DNA of 14,749 nt from Porphyromonadaceae bacterium UBA7087 (GTDB lineage: Bacteria; Bacteroidota; Bacteroidia; Bacteroidales; Muribaculaceae), in the NCBI GenBank assembly GCA_002493515.1, contig DKYZ01000032.1, positions 1 through 14,749 on the forward strand, read 5' to 3'. How positions within the stretch are numbered: the first letter of the stretch is position 1; every line of letters begins with the position of its first letter. Below are positions 1 to 8,047 of the stretch, piece after piece. The notes beneath the pieces are model-generated. The model worked only from the letters and a program-made list of their open reading frames with translations. It was not told the DNA's origin and searched no databases. A program made the translations under genes and the position numbers.

Positions 1-23
1 ACGTTGCCGAATTATGGATTAAC

Positions 24-61
24 AAAAAAAGAGGGAGACCCGACCGGATCTCCCCCTCTTT
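24..61 (-). terminator. Intrinsic terminator of the M16 protease gene
   Basis: Read on the minus strand, an inverted repeat pairs 54-61 with 28-35 (eight base pairs), extended inward by AGA/TCT-type pairing across a two-base bulge. It is followed by a run of seven T (complement of 24-30). It begins 46 bases past the protease stop codon, which suits a rho-independent terminator ending this single-gene unit. Confidence 0.85.
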
Positions 62-107
62 ATGAATCACACCATCCGTCAGGATGACGGAATGGGTCCT
101 GATGTAT

Positions 108-2921
108 TTATTTCTTGGCAACGCCGTCCATTACAACCTGGATACGGTTCTTGCCGTCGTAAAGGTTCTTCATGAACTCGTTGAACTGAGCCAGCGTGAG
201 GTCCTTGATAGCGGCCTCATGACCGGAGACAGTGTCCCAGCCACGCTGCCAGAGCGTAAGGGCGTTCTCCCAGTATGAGTTGGTGCGTACATTGTTCTCA
301 TACTGCTTGAGAGCTGCCTCGCGGGCCTTGTTGAACTGCTCCTCTGTGGCACCGTTCTTGAAGAGATTCATCATCTCGTCGTGGGCACGCTTCATGAGCT
401 TGTTTTTCATCTCATCGTTGGTCATGAACATATAGATGATCTCGGCCTGGTTCTGCATCGGGTTGATATATGCATATGCGCCCGGGCTGTATGTGCCGCC
501 CTCCTCCTCGCGGAGAGTATTGGTATAGACATCCATCAGAATGTCGCCGATAAGATCCACCTTAACGGAGTTCTCTATGTTGTAGGCCACGCCGGGCTGA
601 AGCATGATGTCGGTAACCTTTACAAACGGAGACTGCATCTCAAGCTTGAAAGTATTGTCGATATCGCCGAGGGCAGGAGCCACGGAGCTCTTGTCTACCA
701 CCTTGCGGAGCATTCCTACAGGCAGAGTGGCAACATACTGCTCAAGCAGAGGACGGAGAGTTGCGACATCCACGTTGCCTGTGAAGATGAACGTATACTC
801 GGCGGCGTTCTTCATCGAAGCCTTGAGCATGTCGAGCATCTGCGGATAGCTTGCGGCGTCGATAAGCTCCACGGAGGGAACCTGGAACATCGGATTGTTG
901 TTGTAGCGGGTCTTCATGAGCTCCTTCTGATAGATGATCTCAGGATTGTTGCTCTGGGTAGACAGGAACGACCTGGCCTGGTCCATCTGGGCCTTGTAGG
1001 CGCTTTCGTCGGCGGAAAGGGATGTGAATGCCGCATACAGGAGCTCCATGAGTGTAGGAAGATCCTTCACTGTAGACGAGCCGTTGAGAACGTCGAGATA
1101 GCTGCCGACCTCATAACCGAGGCCGACCTTCTTGCCTGCGAGATATTTCTTCAGGGTAACGACATCGAAGTTGCCGAGGCGGCTGCAGTCGAACGCGTCG
1201 CCCATGAGTATCACATTGGCGGCCTGGCTGGGCTCATAGCTGCGCTTGCCACCCTGGCGGAAGGCTGTCATGGTAATCTCGTCAGCGGCGAAGTCAGTGG
1301 TCTTTACAATCACTTTCACACCGTTGGAGAGAATGATCTCCTGAGTGCCGAAGGCAGTGTCTTTCAAGGAATTCACCTTGCCGGGAGCGGGAAGAGTGGA
1401 GATAAGGGGGTCTGTGATCACCTCATCCACATATGCCTCATACTGAGCGTTGATGGCGTCGTTGACAACACCTACCATCACCTCCTCGCCTGTGAGCTGC
1501 GACTGGCCGTTTACGGTCGGGCAAGTCTCGACGATAACCTGGTTTTCCGAAGTGAGGATGCCCTGGGCCATCTGGTTGATAGCCTGCACGGGAATCATTC
1601 CGAGGTTGGTCTTCACGAGCTCGTATTCCTTCTCGATGCCGGGAGCCGGCTCATTGTCGATGAAGTGGCGGATGATCTCGCGGCCGTAACCCTCGCTGTC
1701 TGTCTTGTCGCGCTCATTGTAGAGCTTGTCGTAGTTGGCGATAATCTCATCACGCACGCGGGCAAGCTCGGAATCGGTGAAACCGGTCTTGCATGCGCGG
1801 GCCACGATAGCCATAGCATCAGCCACGGCAGCCTTCATGTTGTCTTTACCTATTACGGTGACGTCGAACGCAGCCTTTGTGCTTGACACCCAATAGTCGC
1901 CGAAACTTACCATCGCCATCGCATACTTGCAGTCGGGATTGTTGGCATATTCCGTAAGACGGTTGTTGATGAGCTTGGGGAGCACCTGCTTCACGAGCAC
2001 GTCATACATCACGTATATCTCCTCTGTGTTGCGAATCTCTGAAGGAACCTTGTCATCCTTGAAGCTGATGGTGGTCATCATGTAGGGGTACTCGGGATCC
2101 TCGAAAGAGGCGTAGATAGGCTTCTTGTTGTCGCTGATATGGGGATACTCGCGCTTGGCGGCATTCTTGGGCATCTCGATCTTGGAGAAGAGATCCTTCA
2201 CCTTGGCCTCCATGGCGTCAACGTCGAAGTCACCGACGATGACGATACCCTGCTGGTCGGGACGATACCATTTCTTGTAATACGCGCGGAGAACATCGGG
2301 ATCGAAGTTCATCACAACCTCCATCTTGCCGATAGGGGTCTGCTCATACTGGTATTCCTCGTAGATCTTGGGGAGCACATCCATCAACATACGTGTGCGG
2401 GCGTCGTTGCGGCTTCTCCACTCCTCCTGGATCACACCACGCTCGGCGTTGATCTCGGCTGTCTCGAGAGAGATGCTGCCGCTCCAGTCGTGAAGCACGA
2501 GCAGGACGCTGTCCATGAGAGCCTGGTCGGCCGTGTTGACGTTGTTGATGTTGTAGACGGTCTCATCGAAGCCTGTGTAGGCATTGATGTCGGCTCCGAA
2601 ACGGATACCCTTGCTCTGGAGATAGTTGAGCATCGACTTGCCCGGATAGTGCTCCGTGCCGTTGAAGGCCATGTGCTCCAGGAAATGGGCGAGACCCAGC
2701 TGATCGGGGGTCTCGAGAGAGGAACCTACCTTCTGCGCGATGTAGAAGTTGGCCCTCTGCTTGGGCTCCTCGTTGTGCATGATGTAATAGGACAATCCGT
2801 TGGAGAGCACACCGTGCTTCACCTTGGGATTGACCGGAAGCGGAGTCAGCTGCGGCTGCTGCGCGCTGACGCAAAGCACGCTCATGAAGAGCATTGCCAG
2901 ACTTAAAGCTTTCCTGATCAT
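108..2921 (-). CDS. M16 family zinc metallopeptidase (insulinase/pitrilysin type), secreted
   Basis: This is a 937-residue protein with the usual two-half architecture of large periplasmic M16 peptidases. A signal peptide covers about residues 1-20 (charged start, hydrophobic core, end at VSA-QQ). The inverted zinc motif HFLEH lies at 79-83: H79 and H83 bind zinc and E82 is the catalytic base. The third ligand is probably E160 in NAERGVIQEE, 77 residues after H83, the family's usual spacing. Two further M16_C-type domains and an inactive second half follow. The family degrades peptides in the periplasm or at the envelope; the substrate cannot be told from sequence. The ATG at 2921 is chosen because the signal peptide starts there. 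The gene has its own promoter and terminator. Its leader is AT-rich with no Shine-Dalgarno site, as is normal in Bacteroidota. Confidence 0.93.
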   Translation of the reverse strand: MIRKALSLAMLFMSVLCVSAQQPQLTPLPVNPKVKHGVLSNGLSYYIMHNEEPKQRANFYIAQKVGSSLETPDQLGLAHFLEHMAFNGTEHYPGKSMLNYLQSKGIRFGADINAYTGFDETVYNINNVNTADQALMDSVLLVLHDWSGSISLETAEINAERGVIQEEWRSRNDARTRMLMDVLPKIYEEYQYEQTPIGKMEVVMNFDPDVLRAYYKKWYRPDQQGIVIVGDFDVDAMEAKVKDLFSKIEMPKNAAKREYPHISDNKKPIYASFEDPEYPYMMTTISFKDDKVPSEIRNTEEIYVMYDVLVKQVLPKLINNRLTEYANNPDCKYAMAMVSFGDYWVSSTKAAFDVTVIGKDNMKAAVADAMAIVARACKTGFTDSELARVRDEIIANYDKLYNERDKTDSEGYGREIIRHFIDNEPAPGIEKEYELVKTNLGMIPVQAINQMAQGILTSENQVIVETCPTVNGQSQLTGEEVMVGVVNDAINAQYEAYVDEVITDPLISTLPAPGKVNSLKDTAFGTQEIILSNGVKVIVKTTDFAADEITMTAFRQGGKRSYEPSQAANVILMGDAFDCSRLGNFDVVTLKKYLAGKKVGLGYEVGSYLDVLNGSSTVKDLPTLMELLYAAFTSLSADESAYKAQMDQARSFLSTQSNNPEIIYQKELMKTRYNNNPMFQVPSVELIDAASYPQMLDMLKASMKNAAEYTFIFTGNVDVATLRPLLEQYVATLPVGMLRKVVDKSSVAPALGDIDNTFKLEMQSPFVKVTDIMLQPGVAYNIENSVKVDLIGDILMDVYTNTLREEEGGTYSPGAYAYINPMQNQAEIIYMFMTNDEMKNKLMKRAHDEMMNLFKNGATEEQFNKAREAALKQYENNVRTNSYWENALTLWQRGWDTVSGHEAAIKDLTLAQFNEFMKNLYDGKNRIQVVMDGVAKK

Positions 2922-3156
2922 TTTTTTGTTGTTTTAATGATGTATTTTGGTTTTGGTTTGTCAGTTCTCGGGAATCGTCCGCCTGAAGCGGAGTTCATGA
3001 CGCAAATTTAATATATGTTTTGGTTTTGGCAAAGAAATTTATCGTTTTTCAATAAATTTATTTTGTTTTGGGCGATATTTCGTCCATTTCTTACCCTATT
3101 TTGGCCCAAACCCGGGCCTGAACAGGCACCCAGGGCGTAAGCCAGCTGCTTTCCAG
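2922..3156. other. Intergenic region between the LuxR-type gene and the M16 gene
   Basis: These 235 bases hold the M16 promoter and leader. Next to the LuxR-type stop is a GC-rich inverted repeat, GGCCC 3103-3107 with GGGCC 3114-3118. It is not followed by a T-run on either strand, so it is not a convincing intrinsic terminator. A 12-base sequence, TTTTGGTTTTGG, occurs twice on the plus strand, at 2945-2956 and 3018-3029, the second copy inside the promoter spacer. I see no open reading frame or RNA gene here. Confidence 0.6.
3003..3033 (-). promoter_or_regulatory. Bacteroidota-type promoter for the M16 protease gene
   Basis: On the minus strand TTTG (3033-3030) is followed after exactly 19 bases by TAAATTTG (3010-3003). 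This is a full match to the known Bacteroides consensus TTTG-N19-21-TAnnTTTG. Transcription should start near 2996-2998, giving a leader of about 75 bases before the ATG at 2921. The leader would open almost at once with a small hairpin (TCCGC 2978-2982 pairing with GCGGA 2988-2992). Confidence 0.8.
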
Positions 3157-3687
3157 TCACAGAAGACCGTTCATCATGGCGTAAAGCGACAGGCCCGACG
3201 CCGACTTTATTCCGAGCTTCGAGGCTATGTTCTTGCGGTGCGTTATCACTGTGTTGACGGAAATGCAGAGGCCGTCGGCAATCTCCTTGTTGGTCTTTCC
3301 GCTCGCCACCTCCCGGATTACTTCCTTCTCCCTGGCGCTCAGCTCACCGGCCGCGTCGTCGCGACTGCCGAGCTCCGCCACCAGCCGCGATGTCTCCTCC
3401 ATAATCGCCAGCTCTCCTCCGTCGCCCGAAAGGCTGCCCTCCCCCATCACTCTCCCGGCGGATATTATGATTGTCTTCTGCCTTCTGGGCATAAAAAACT
3501 CCAGATTAGCCACAAACACAGCCGCAGCAGCCACATAGCCGTCGAATCTGTCGGCCAGCGGAGTGAAAGAAGCAAAATCAGAGAAGCTCTCGGTCTCTAC
3601 CGCCGCTGTGGAACGCAACGCCTCCCTCATCCCCATTGTCTCCAACGGAGTCAGGCCGAGAAGCGCTATCCTTACATGACCACTCAT
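3157..3687 (-). CDS. LuxR/FixJ-type transcriptional regulator with atypical receiver-like N-half
   Basis: The 176-residue protein ends in a clear LuxR-type DNA-binding domain at about 115-172 (LSAREKEVIREVASGKTNKE, then ITHRKNIASKLGI). The N-terminal half (about 4-105) has the alternating strands and helices of a response-regulator receiver. However, no acidic pocket is visible after the first strand, and the place for the phosphorylated Asp reads VAAAAVFVAN. Control by an ordinary histidine kinase is therefore doubtful. The start is set at the ATG at 3687 because it overlaps the stop of the upstream gene as ATGA (3684-3687), a layout for coupled translation. The open frame extends 46 codons further upstream, but that part is low-complexity and lies over the neighbour. 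It is the last gene of the trxB operon and probably partners the RIC-like protein. Confidence 0.85.
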   Translation of the reverse strand: MSGHVRIALLGLTPLETMGMREALRSTAAVETESFSDFASFTPLADRFDGYVAAAAVFVANLEFFMPRRQKTIIISAGRVMGEGSLSGDGGELAIMEETSRLVAELGSRDDAAGELSAREKEVIREVASGKTNKEIADGLCISVNTVITHRKNIASKLGIKSASGLSLYAMMNGLL

Positions 3688-4385
3688 TTCCGGATGCTGT
3701 TTTCGTTGGAAGAGAGATTTCCGAAAAGCCGCTCCGCCTGAGGCAGCAGGATTCGGCTGCGGATACGGTTGTTCTGCCTGATGTCTTTGCGGAGCGCGAA
3801 AATGGCAGTCACCACAGCCACACATAGATTCGGCTCATATTCCCCCTTGAGATGCATCACGAAAAAGGAGAGGAGGTCGTCGATCTTCTCTTCTACACCT
3901 TCATGACGCGCGCCCTCAAGCAGACCGGAATAAGACACTTCACCCCTATCCTCTCCGAGAAGCACAGGGAAGAGATTCTCTATATCGGCGGCGATGCAGG
4001 ACTCAAGCTCACGCTTCAGCTCATGGAAAAAACCACGCAGAAGATAAAGGTTGTTCTCGCCTCGGCTACGCGTCATGAGCATGTCGAGATGACGCTCTAT
4101 GTTGGGAATCTGAAGACGCAGGTAATCATTGTCGGTCTTCATGAGGTAATCCACAGTCTCGCGGAATCCGAACGAGGAACCATCTTCCGGGAAGTAATCA
4201 TCGTTGATATACGTATTCACCACCGCCAGAAAGAACGAGCTGTCGATTCCGAGCCTTCGGCATGAATCGGCAATCGTCCCGTCGCCCACACCGAGGCGGA
4301 CGCCGAGACGATTGATTACCGGAATTACGGCGGGATGGGAAAAAATCACGTCGCGCAGACGCGACTGTCCGTTATAGAGAGCCAT
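3684..4385 (-). CDS. RIC/ScdA/YtfE-like hemerythrin-fold protein with degenerate metal sites
   Basis: The 233 residues align by eye along the whole length with iron-sulfur-cluster repair proteins (RIC, E. coli YtfE as remembered). There is an N-terminal ScdA_N/DUF542-like segment (about 10-60: HPAVIPVINRLGV, then SCRRLGID) and a four-helix hemerythrin-like part (about 72-220). Key residues are missing. The CC pair of the N-domain is G32-V33, and the HH of the first helix is D85-N86. The H-xxx-E pair in the next ligand helix is C130/D134, and the last H-xxx-E pair is N205/R209. Only H161 is kept. Iron binding as in RIC is therefore unlikely; a sensory or regulatory role with the coupled LuxR-type protein is inference. 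It overlaps the upstream cyclo-ligase gene by 14 bases and the downstream gene by four. Confidence 0.75.
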   Translation of the reverse strand: MALYNGQSRLRDVIFSHPAVIPVINRLGVRLGVGDGTIADSCRRLGIDSSFFLAVVNTYINDDYFPEDGSSFGFRETVDYLMKTDNDYLRLQIPNIERHLDMLMTRSRGENNLYLLRGFFHELKRELESCIAADIENLFPVLLGEDRGEVSYSGLLEGARHEGVEEKIDDLLSFFVMHLKGEYEPNLCVAVVTAIFALRKDIRQNNRIRSRILLPQAERLFGNLSSNENSIRK

Positions 4386-4929
4386 GTCTGACGACCACCG
4401 TTGTGTTCTGTGTTATCACCATGTCCATCGGCACGTCGTGAGCCTCTGCGGGAATCTCGTCTAAAAGCTGGAACTCATAGCCGACACCTATCTTAGTGGC
4501 TTTCGTGGAGGCCAGGAAGCGGTCGTAGAATCCCTTGCCGCGTCCGAGGCGGTTGCCTCGGCGGTCGTAGGCCACGGCAGGCACCACCACAAGCTCGATC
4601 TCCTCAGGATCGGCGATATTGTCGCCCGTGGGCTCCTCGATATGGAAGGCCCCGAGCTCAAGGCGGCTCTCCTCATAGGGGAGTATCTCCAGATTCACGC
4701 CATTGACGCGCGGAAGGTAGAAATGCTTGCGCGAGCCCCATTTCTTGAGGAAAGTCCTCGTGGAGAGCTCGTCGGGAAGTGAATGATACATCAGGATTCG
4801 GTCGGCAAGCATGAAGGCCGCTGTCTTCTCCAGCCTCGCGAACACCTCCGCGGCCGCCGACTCCTTCTCGAGCTCGGTCAGCATCCTCCGCAGCTCCTTG
4901 ATCTTATGTCTTATCGCTGTCTTTTCCAT
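4372..4929 (-). CDS. 5-formyltetrahydrofolate cyclo-ligase (MTHFS family)
   Basis: The family converts 5-formyltetrahydrofolate to 5,10-methenyltetrahydrofolate using ATP, returning a storage or by-product folate to one-carbon metabolism in the cytoplasm. The protein has 185 residues, a normal length. The family signature is at 127-138 (RLGRGKGFYDRF), with the preceding VVVPAVAYDRRGNR strand and loop. The N-terminal basic helix (KTAIRHKIKELRR) is typical, as is the end with DVPMDMVITQ. It starts 10 bases after the S41 protease stop and overlaps the next gene by 14 bases, so it is internal to the operon. The naming rests on the family signature; some members of this fold act on other substrates. 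Confidence 0.9.
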   Translation of the reverse strand: MEKTAIRHKIKELRRMLTELEKESAAAEVFARLEKTAAFMLADRILMYHSLPDELSTRTFLKKWGSRKHFYLPRVNGVNLEILPYEESRLELGAFHIEEPTGDNIADPEEIELVVVPAVAYDRRGNRLGRGKGFYDRFLASTKATKIGVGYEFQLLDEIPAEAHDVPMDMVITQNTTVVVRHGSL

Positions 4930-4939
4930 AATTTATGTC

Positions 4940-6613
4940 TTATTGTTTCTTTTTCTTTCCTTTCTCATTCTTTACTGCCTTCTCATCCGGGCCAGCAGGT
5001 ATATTCGCCGGCGACTTGCCGTCGCGCAGCAGCTCCACAGCCTTTTCCACGGTGACATCATCGCGGTTGAGCAACTCGATGAATGAATTGTATCCCAGGA
5101 CGTCGCGCGCTATCATCGCCTTTATCTGGCTCAGAAGCAACGAGCGGCTCTGGTTGATGTAATACCACCTCGCGGGAACGCCGTTGGAGGCAGCGAACTT
5201 CACGAAATTCTCAAGCAGTGTGTTGTCGCGTGGAAGCACCTTCAGCAGCCTCTCTGTGGTCCTCACCCCGTCAAGCATCTGCCTGTAGCGGTCGGCCACA
5301 TTGTATGCGAATTTCTGTATCAGCCCGTTGTTGGCCACATTTATATAATAGGATGTCACTCCTGTGGTGTCTTCCGGCACAAATATGTCGGGCATTATTC
5401 CGCCTCCGCCATAGACCTTGCGGCCGTTGCCGGTGAGGAAGACATTTTTCTTGTCGAGCTTGACGCTGTCTACATTGTAGAACTCGCCATGAGAATAGCG
5501 GTCTACGATATCCATCTCATACCGTCCGTCGCGTCCCCTCTTGTATTCCTTCTGGATCGAGCGTCCGGAGGGGGTGTAATAGCGCGCCACGGTAAGCCGC
5601 ATGGCGGAGCTGTCTGGAAGCTCGGTCTGGTTCTGCACGAGTCCCTTTCCGAAACTGCGTCGTCCGATCACCAGACCCCGGTCGTTATCCTGTATGGCTC
5701 CCGCGAAGATTTCGGATGCCGACGCTGAATATTCATTCATGAGCACCGTCAGCTCGGCATTCTTGAAGTTGCCGGTGCCGTCGCTCACTGCCATGGTCTC
5801 GTTCTCAGGGCGCCTTCCCTTCGTATAGACAATGAGCTTTCCGGCAGGCAGGAACTCGTTGGCCATATATATCGCCTGATCCATGAACCCGCCGCTGTTG
5901 CCCCGCAGGTCTACCACAAATTTCCTCGCTCCCTTCGCCTTGAGTTCCTCGAGAGCATTGAAAAACTCGTTGTAGGTGTTGCGCGCGAACTTGCTGACAC
6001 GGAGGTATCCGATACCCTCGCCGATCATATATGAGCAGTCCACGCTATTGACCGGAATGTCACCGCGGATGACGTCGAATTTAAGCGGCTTCTTCGAGGT
6101 GCGCCTCACTATGTCGAGAGCCACCTTGGTGCCCTTCTTTCCCCTGAGGGTCTTGAACACCGAGTCGCTGGTCATCTCGGGGCCCGTGAGGCTTATGCCG
6201 TCGGCCTTTATTATGCGGTCGCCCTGGAGGATACCCACTTTCTCGGCCGGGCCTCCGGAGATAACCTCAAGCACGTTGACCGTGTCGTTGAGAATCTGGA
6301 ACGACACTCCCACGCCGCTGAACGAACCCTCGAGATCCTCGTTGACGGCAGTAAGTTCGCTGGCGGGGATATAGGCCGAATGCGGGTCGAGCGACGCGAG
6401 AAGATCGGGAAGCGACTGCTCAATCAGCGAGTCGACGTCTATGCGGTCAACGTAATCTGTCTTGATGATACCCAGGATTGTACGCAACTTCTCCTCCTCG
6501 GCGGAGAGAGTGCGCCTGGTGATATATCTGCCTATGAAGACGCCCCCCACGATGCCGAGGCACATGAGAAGCGGCAGTAGCACAAGCGCTATGTTTTTCT
6601 TTCTATTCATCAT
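4940..6613 (-). CDS. S41 family C-terminal processing peptidase
   Basis: The protein has 557 residues. One N-terminal hydrophobic segment (about 8-28) serves as signal anchor, placing the rest in the periplasm. A PDZ domain (about 95-170, SGVGVSF and GDRIIKADG) precedes the S41 catalytic domain (about 195-370). The serine-lysine dyad is S298 in YSASASEIFAG and K323 in RRSFGKGLVQ, 25 residues apart, the spacing seen in E. coli Prc. Such enzymes trim or degrade periplasmic and envelope proteins from the C-terminus. A C-terminal helical extension ends in a very basic tail (KGKKKKQ). The first two codons are both ATG (6613 and 6610), so the start is uncertain by one residue. The gene overlaps the end of the dCMP deaminase gene by 11 bases. 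Confidence 0.93.
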   Translation of the reverse strand: MMNRKKNIALVLLPLLMCLGIVGGVFIGRYITRRTLSAEEEKLRTILGIIKTDYVDRIDVDSLIEQSLPDLLASLDPHSAYIPASELTAVNEDLEGSFSGVGVSFQILNDTVNVLEVISGGPAEKVGILQGDRIIKADGISLTGPEMTSDSVFKTLRGKKGTKVALDIVRRTSKKPLKFDVIRGDIPVNSVDCSYMIGEGIGYLRVSKFARNTYNEFFNALEELKAKGARKFVVDLRGNSGGFMDQAIYMANEFLPAGKLIVYTKGRRPENETMAVSDGTGNFKNAELTVLMNEYSASASEIFAGAIQDNDRGLVIGRRSFGKGLVQNQTELPDSSAMRLTVARYYTPSGRSIQKEYKRGRDGRYEMDIVDRYSHGEFYNVDSVKLDKKNVFLTGNGRKVYGGGGIMPDIFVPEDTTGVTSYYINVANNGLIQKFAYNVADRYRQMLDGVRTTERLLKVLPRDNTLLENFVKFAASNGVPARWYYINQSRSLLLSQIKAMIARDVLGYNSFIELLNRDDVTVEKAVELLRDGKSPANIPAGPDEKAVKNEKGKKKKQ

Positions 6614-7043
6614 TTTCCGATAAGGGCAGATGCTCCACCTCCACGCCGGCCTGGCGCAGAAGGTCGATGCCGTCGGTGATGCGGTAAAGCTCGGAGAACA
6701 CCACCCTCTTTATTCCTGACTGGATTATTAGTTTGCTGCATTCCATGCAGGGGCTCGCCGTGACGTAGAGGGTGCTTCCCTCGCTGGAATTGTTGCTCCG
6801 CGCCACCTTGGTGATAGCGTTGGCCTCGGCGTGAAGCACATAGGGGAGAGTCACCCCCTCCCGGCTCTCGCACACGTTGGGAAAGCCGGAGGGGGTGCCG
6901 TTGAATCCATCGGAAATAATCATCTTGTCCTTGACAATCAAAGCCCCGACCTTGCGGCGCTCGCAATATGAGTTCTCACTCCAGATCCGGGCCATGCGCA
7001 GATACCTGCGGTCAAGCAATCTCATTTTTTCCGGTGTAGTCAT
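6603..7043 (-). CDS. Deoxycytidylate (dCMP) deaminase
   Basis: The family deaminates dCMP to dUMP, feeding thymidylate synthesis. With the ATG at 7043 the protein has 146 residues, the usual size. The zinc site of the cytidine/deoxycytidylate deaminase superfamily is complete: H71-A-E73 (LHAEANAI) with catalytic E73, and P98-C99-M100-E101-C102. The segment KVGALIVKDKMIISDGFNG with PSGFPNVCE is characteristic of dCMP rather than cytidine deaminases. The frame is open upstream to 7133, but this runs into the end of trxB and looks non-coding, so MTTPEKMR is preferred. It lies 35 bases after trxB and overlaps the S41 gene. Pairing with the cyclo-ligase two genes downstream suits nucleotide and one-carbon metabolism. 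Confidence 0.92.
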   Translation of the reverse strand: MTTPEKMRLLDRRYLRMARIWSENSYCERRKVGALIVKDKMIISDGFNGTPSGFPNVCESREGVTLPYVLHAEANAITKVARSNNSSEGSTLYVTASPCMECSKLIIQSGIKRVVFSELYRITDGIDLLRQAGVEVEHLPLSENDE

Positions 7044-7078
7044 AGTAACTTGAGAAAAGTATTTTTTCAATATCAAAA

Positions 7079-8026
7079 TCACATCTCGGCATGCTCCATG
7101 AGGAACTTCTCGGCGTCGAGAGCTGCGCGGCATCCGGTTCCGGCTGCGCAGATAGCCTGGCGGTAGCGGGGATCGGCACAGTCGCCGGCAGCGAAGACAC
7201 CCTCCACATTGGTATGGGTAGTCGCGCCCTTTACCTTCACATAGCCCTCCGCGTCAAGCTCCACCTGACCACGGAAGATGTCGGTGTTGGGACGATGGCC
7301 TATGCCGAGGAAGAAACCGTCGATGGCGATGTCGAAACGACGCTCGCCCTCCTCGCCAAGGTGTTCCACAAGATGGGCACCCTCCACTCCGTCCTCGCCG
7401 AAGAGGCCTTCGGTGTTGCAATGGAAGAGGATCTCGATGTTCTCACGCTCCTCCACCCTGCGCTTCATGACGTCGGATGCGCGGAGATAGCCTTTCCTGA
7501 CAATAAGATATACCTTCTTGCAGAGCGTGGAGAGGTAGAGGGACTCCTCGCAGGCAGTGTCGCCGCCGCCTACTACAGCCACATTCTTCTTGCGGTAGAA
7601 GAAGCCGTCGCATGTGGCGCAGGCGCTGACGCCGAGACCCTGGTATTTCTTCTCATCGGGAAGACCGAGGTATTTCGCACTCGCGCCGGTGGAGATGATC
7701 ACTGTCTCGGCGATGATGCGGTCGCCGCGCTCGTCGGTGCAGACGAAAGGACGCTTTGAGAAATCCACCTCAGTGATTACCCTGGAGCGCACTTCGGCGC
7801 CGAAACGCTCGGCCTGGGCCCTGAGATGACCCATCATCTCCTGTCCCTGCACGCCCTCCGGGTAGCCGGGGAAGTTCTCTATCTCGGTAGTCTGTGTGAG
7901 CTGTCCGCCGGGCTGGTCGCCCTCGTAGATCACAGGCTTCAGATTGGCACGCGACGCGTAGATTCCGGCAGTGTATCCGGCCGGTCCGCTTCCGATTATC
8001 AGTACTCTTGTTTTCTCTTCTGTCAT
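7079..8026 (-). CDS. trxB: Thioredoxin-disulfide reductase
   Basis: This flavoenzyme passes electrons from NADPH through FAD and an active-site disulfide to thioredoxin. The 315 residues show the full set of motifs: FAD-binding GSGPAG at 12-17, the redox pair CATC at 136-139 followed by DG, NADPH-binding GGGDTA at 153-158, and the C-terminal FAD segment GVFAAGDCADP. Length is normal and no residue is missing. It is the first gene of a six-gene set of tightly spaced genes reaching to 3157. A candidate promoter and a palindrome lie just upstream. Regulation by oxidative stress is common for trxB but cannot be shown from the sequence. Confidence 0.96.
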   Translation of the reverse strand: MTEEKTRVLIIGSGPAGYTAGIYASRANLKPVIYEGDQPGGQLTQTTEIENFPGYPEGVQGQEMMGHLRAQAERFGAEVRSRVITEVDFSKRPFVCTDERGDRIIAETVIISTGASAKYLGLPDEKKYQGLGVSACATCDGFFYRKKNVAVVGGGDTACEESLYLSTLCKKVYLIVRKGYLRASDVMKRRVEERENIEILFHCNTEGLFGEDGVEGAHLVEHLGEEGERRFDIAIDGFFLGIGHRPNTDIFRGQVELDAEGYVKVKGATTHTNVEGVFAAGDCADPRYRQAICAAGTGCRAALDAEKFLMEHAEM

Positions 8027-8047
8027 AACTTAATGAGCCTTTCTATA

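Noticed and set aside
381..1886. Long plus-strand open frame (501 codons) opposite the M16 protease
   Set aside because: It is antisense to a clear protease with signal peptide, promoter and terminator. The translation is a His/Leu/Val-rich shadow without a domain.
2139..2906. Plus-strand open frame (255 codons) opposite the M16 N-terminal half
   Set aside because: It mirrors the catalytic domain of the protease in a reverse frame, with no ribosome site or promoter and no recognisable protein.
3103..3118. GC-rich hairpin after the LuxR-type gene as a terminator
   Set aside because: The five-pair stem is not followed by a T-run on the minus strand (next bases AAAATAGGG), nor on the plus strand, so it does not fit an intrinsic terminator.
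3688..3825. Upstream extension of the LuxR-type gene (46 codons)
   Set aside because: The extension lies over the end of the RIC-like gene in another frame and is low-complexity. The ATGA overlap at 3684-3687 gives a better start.
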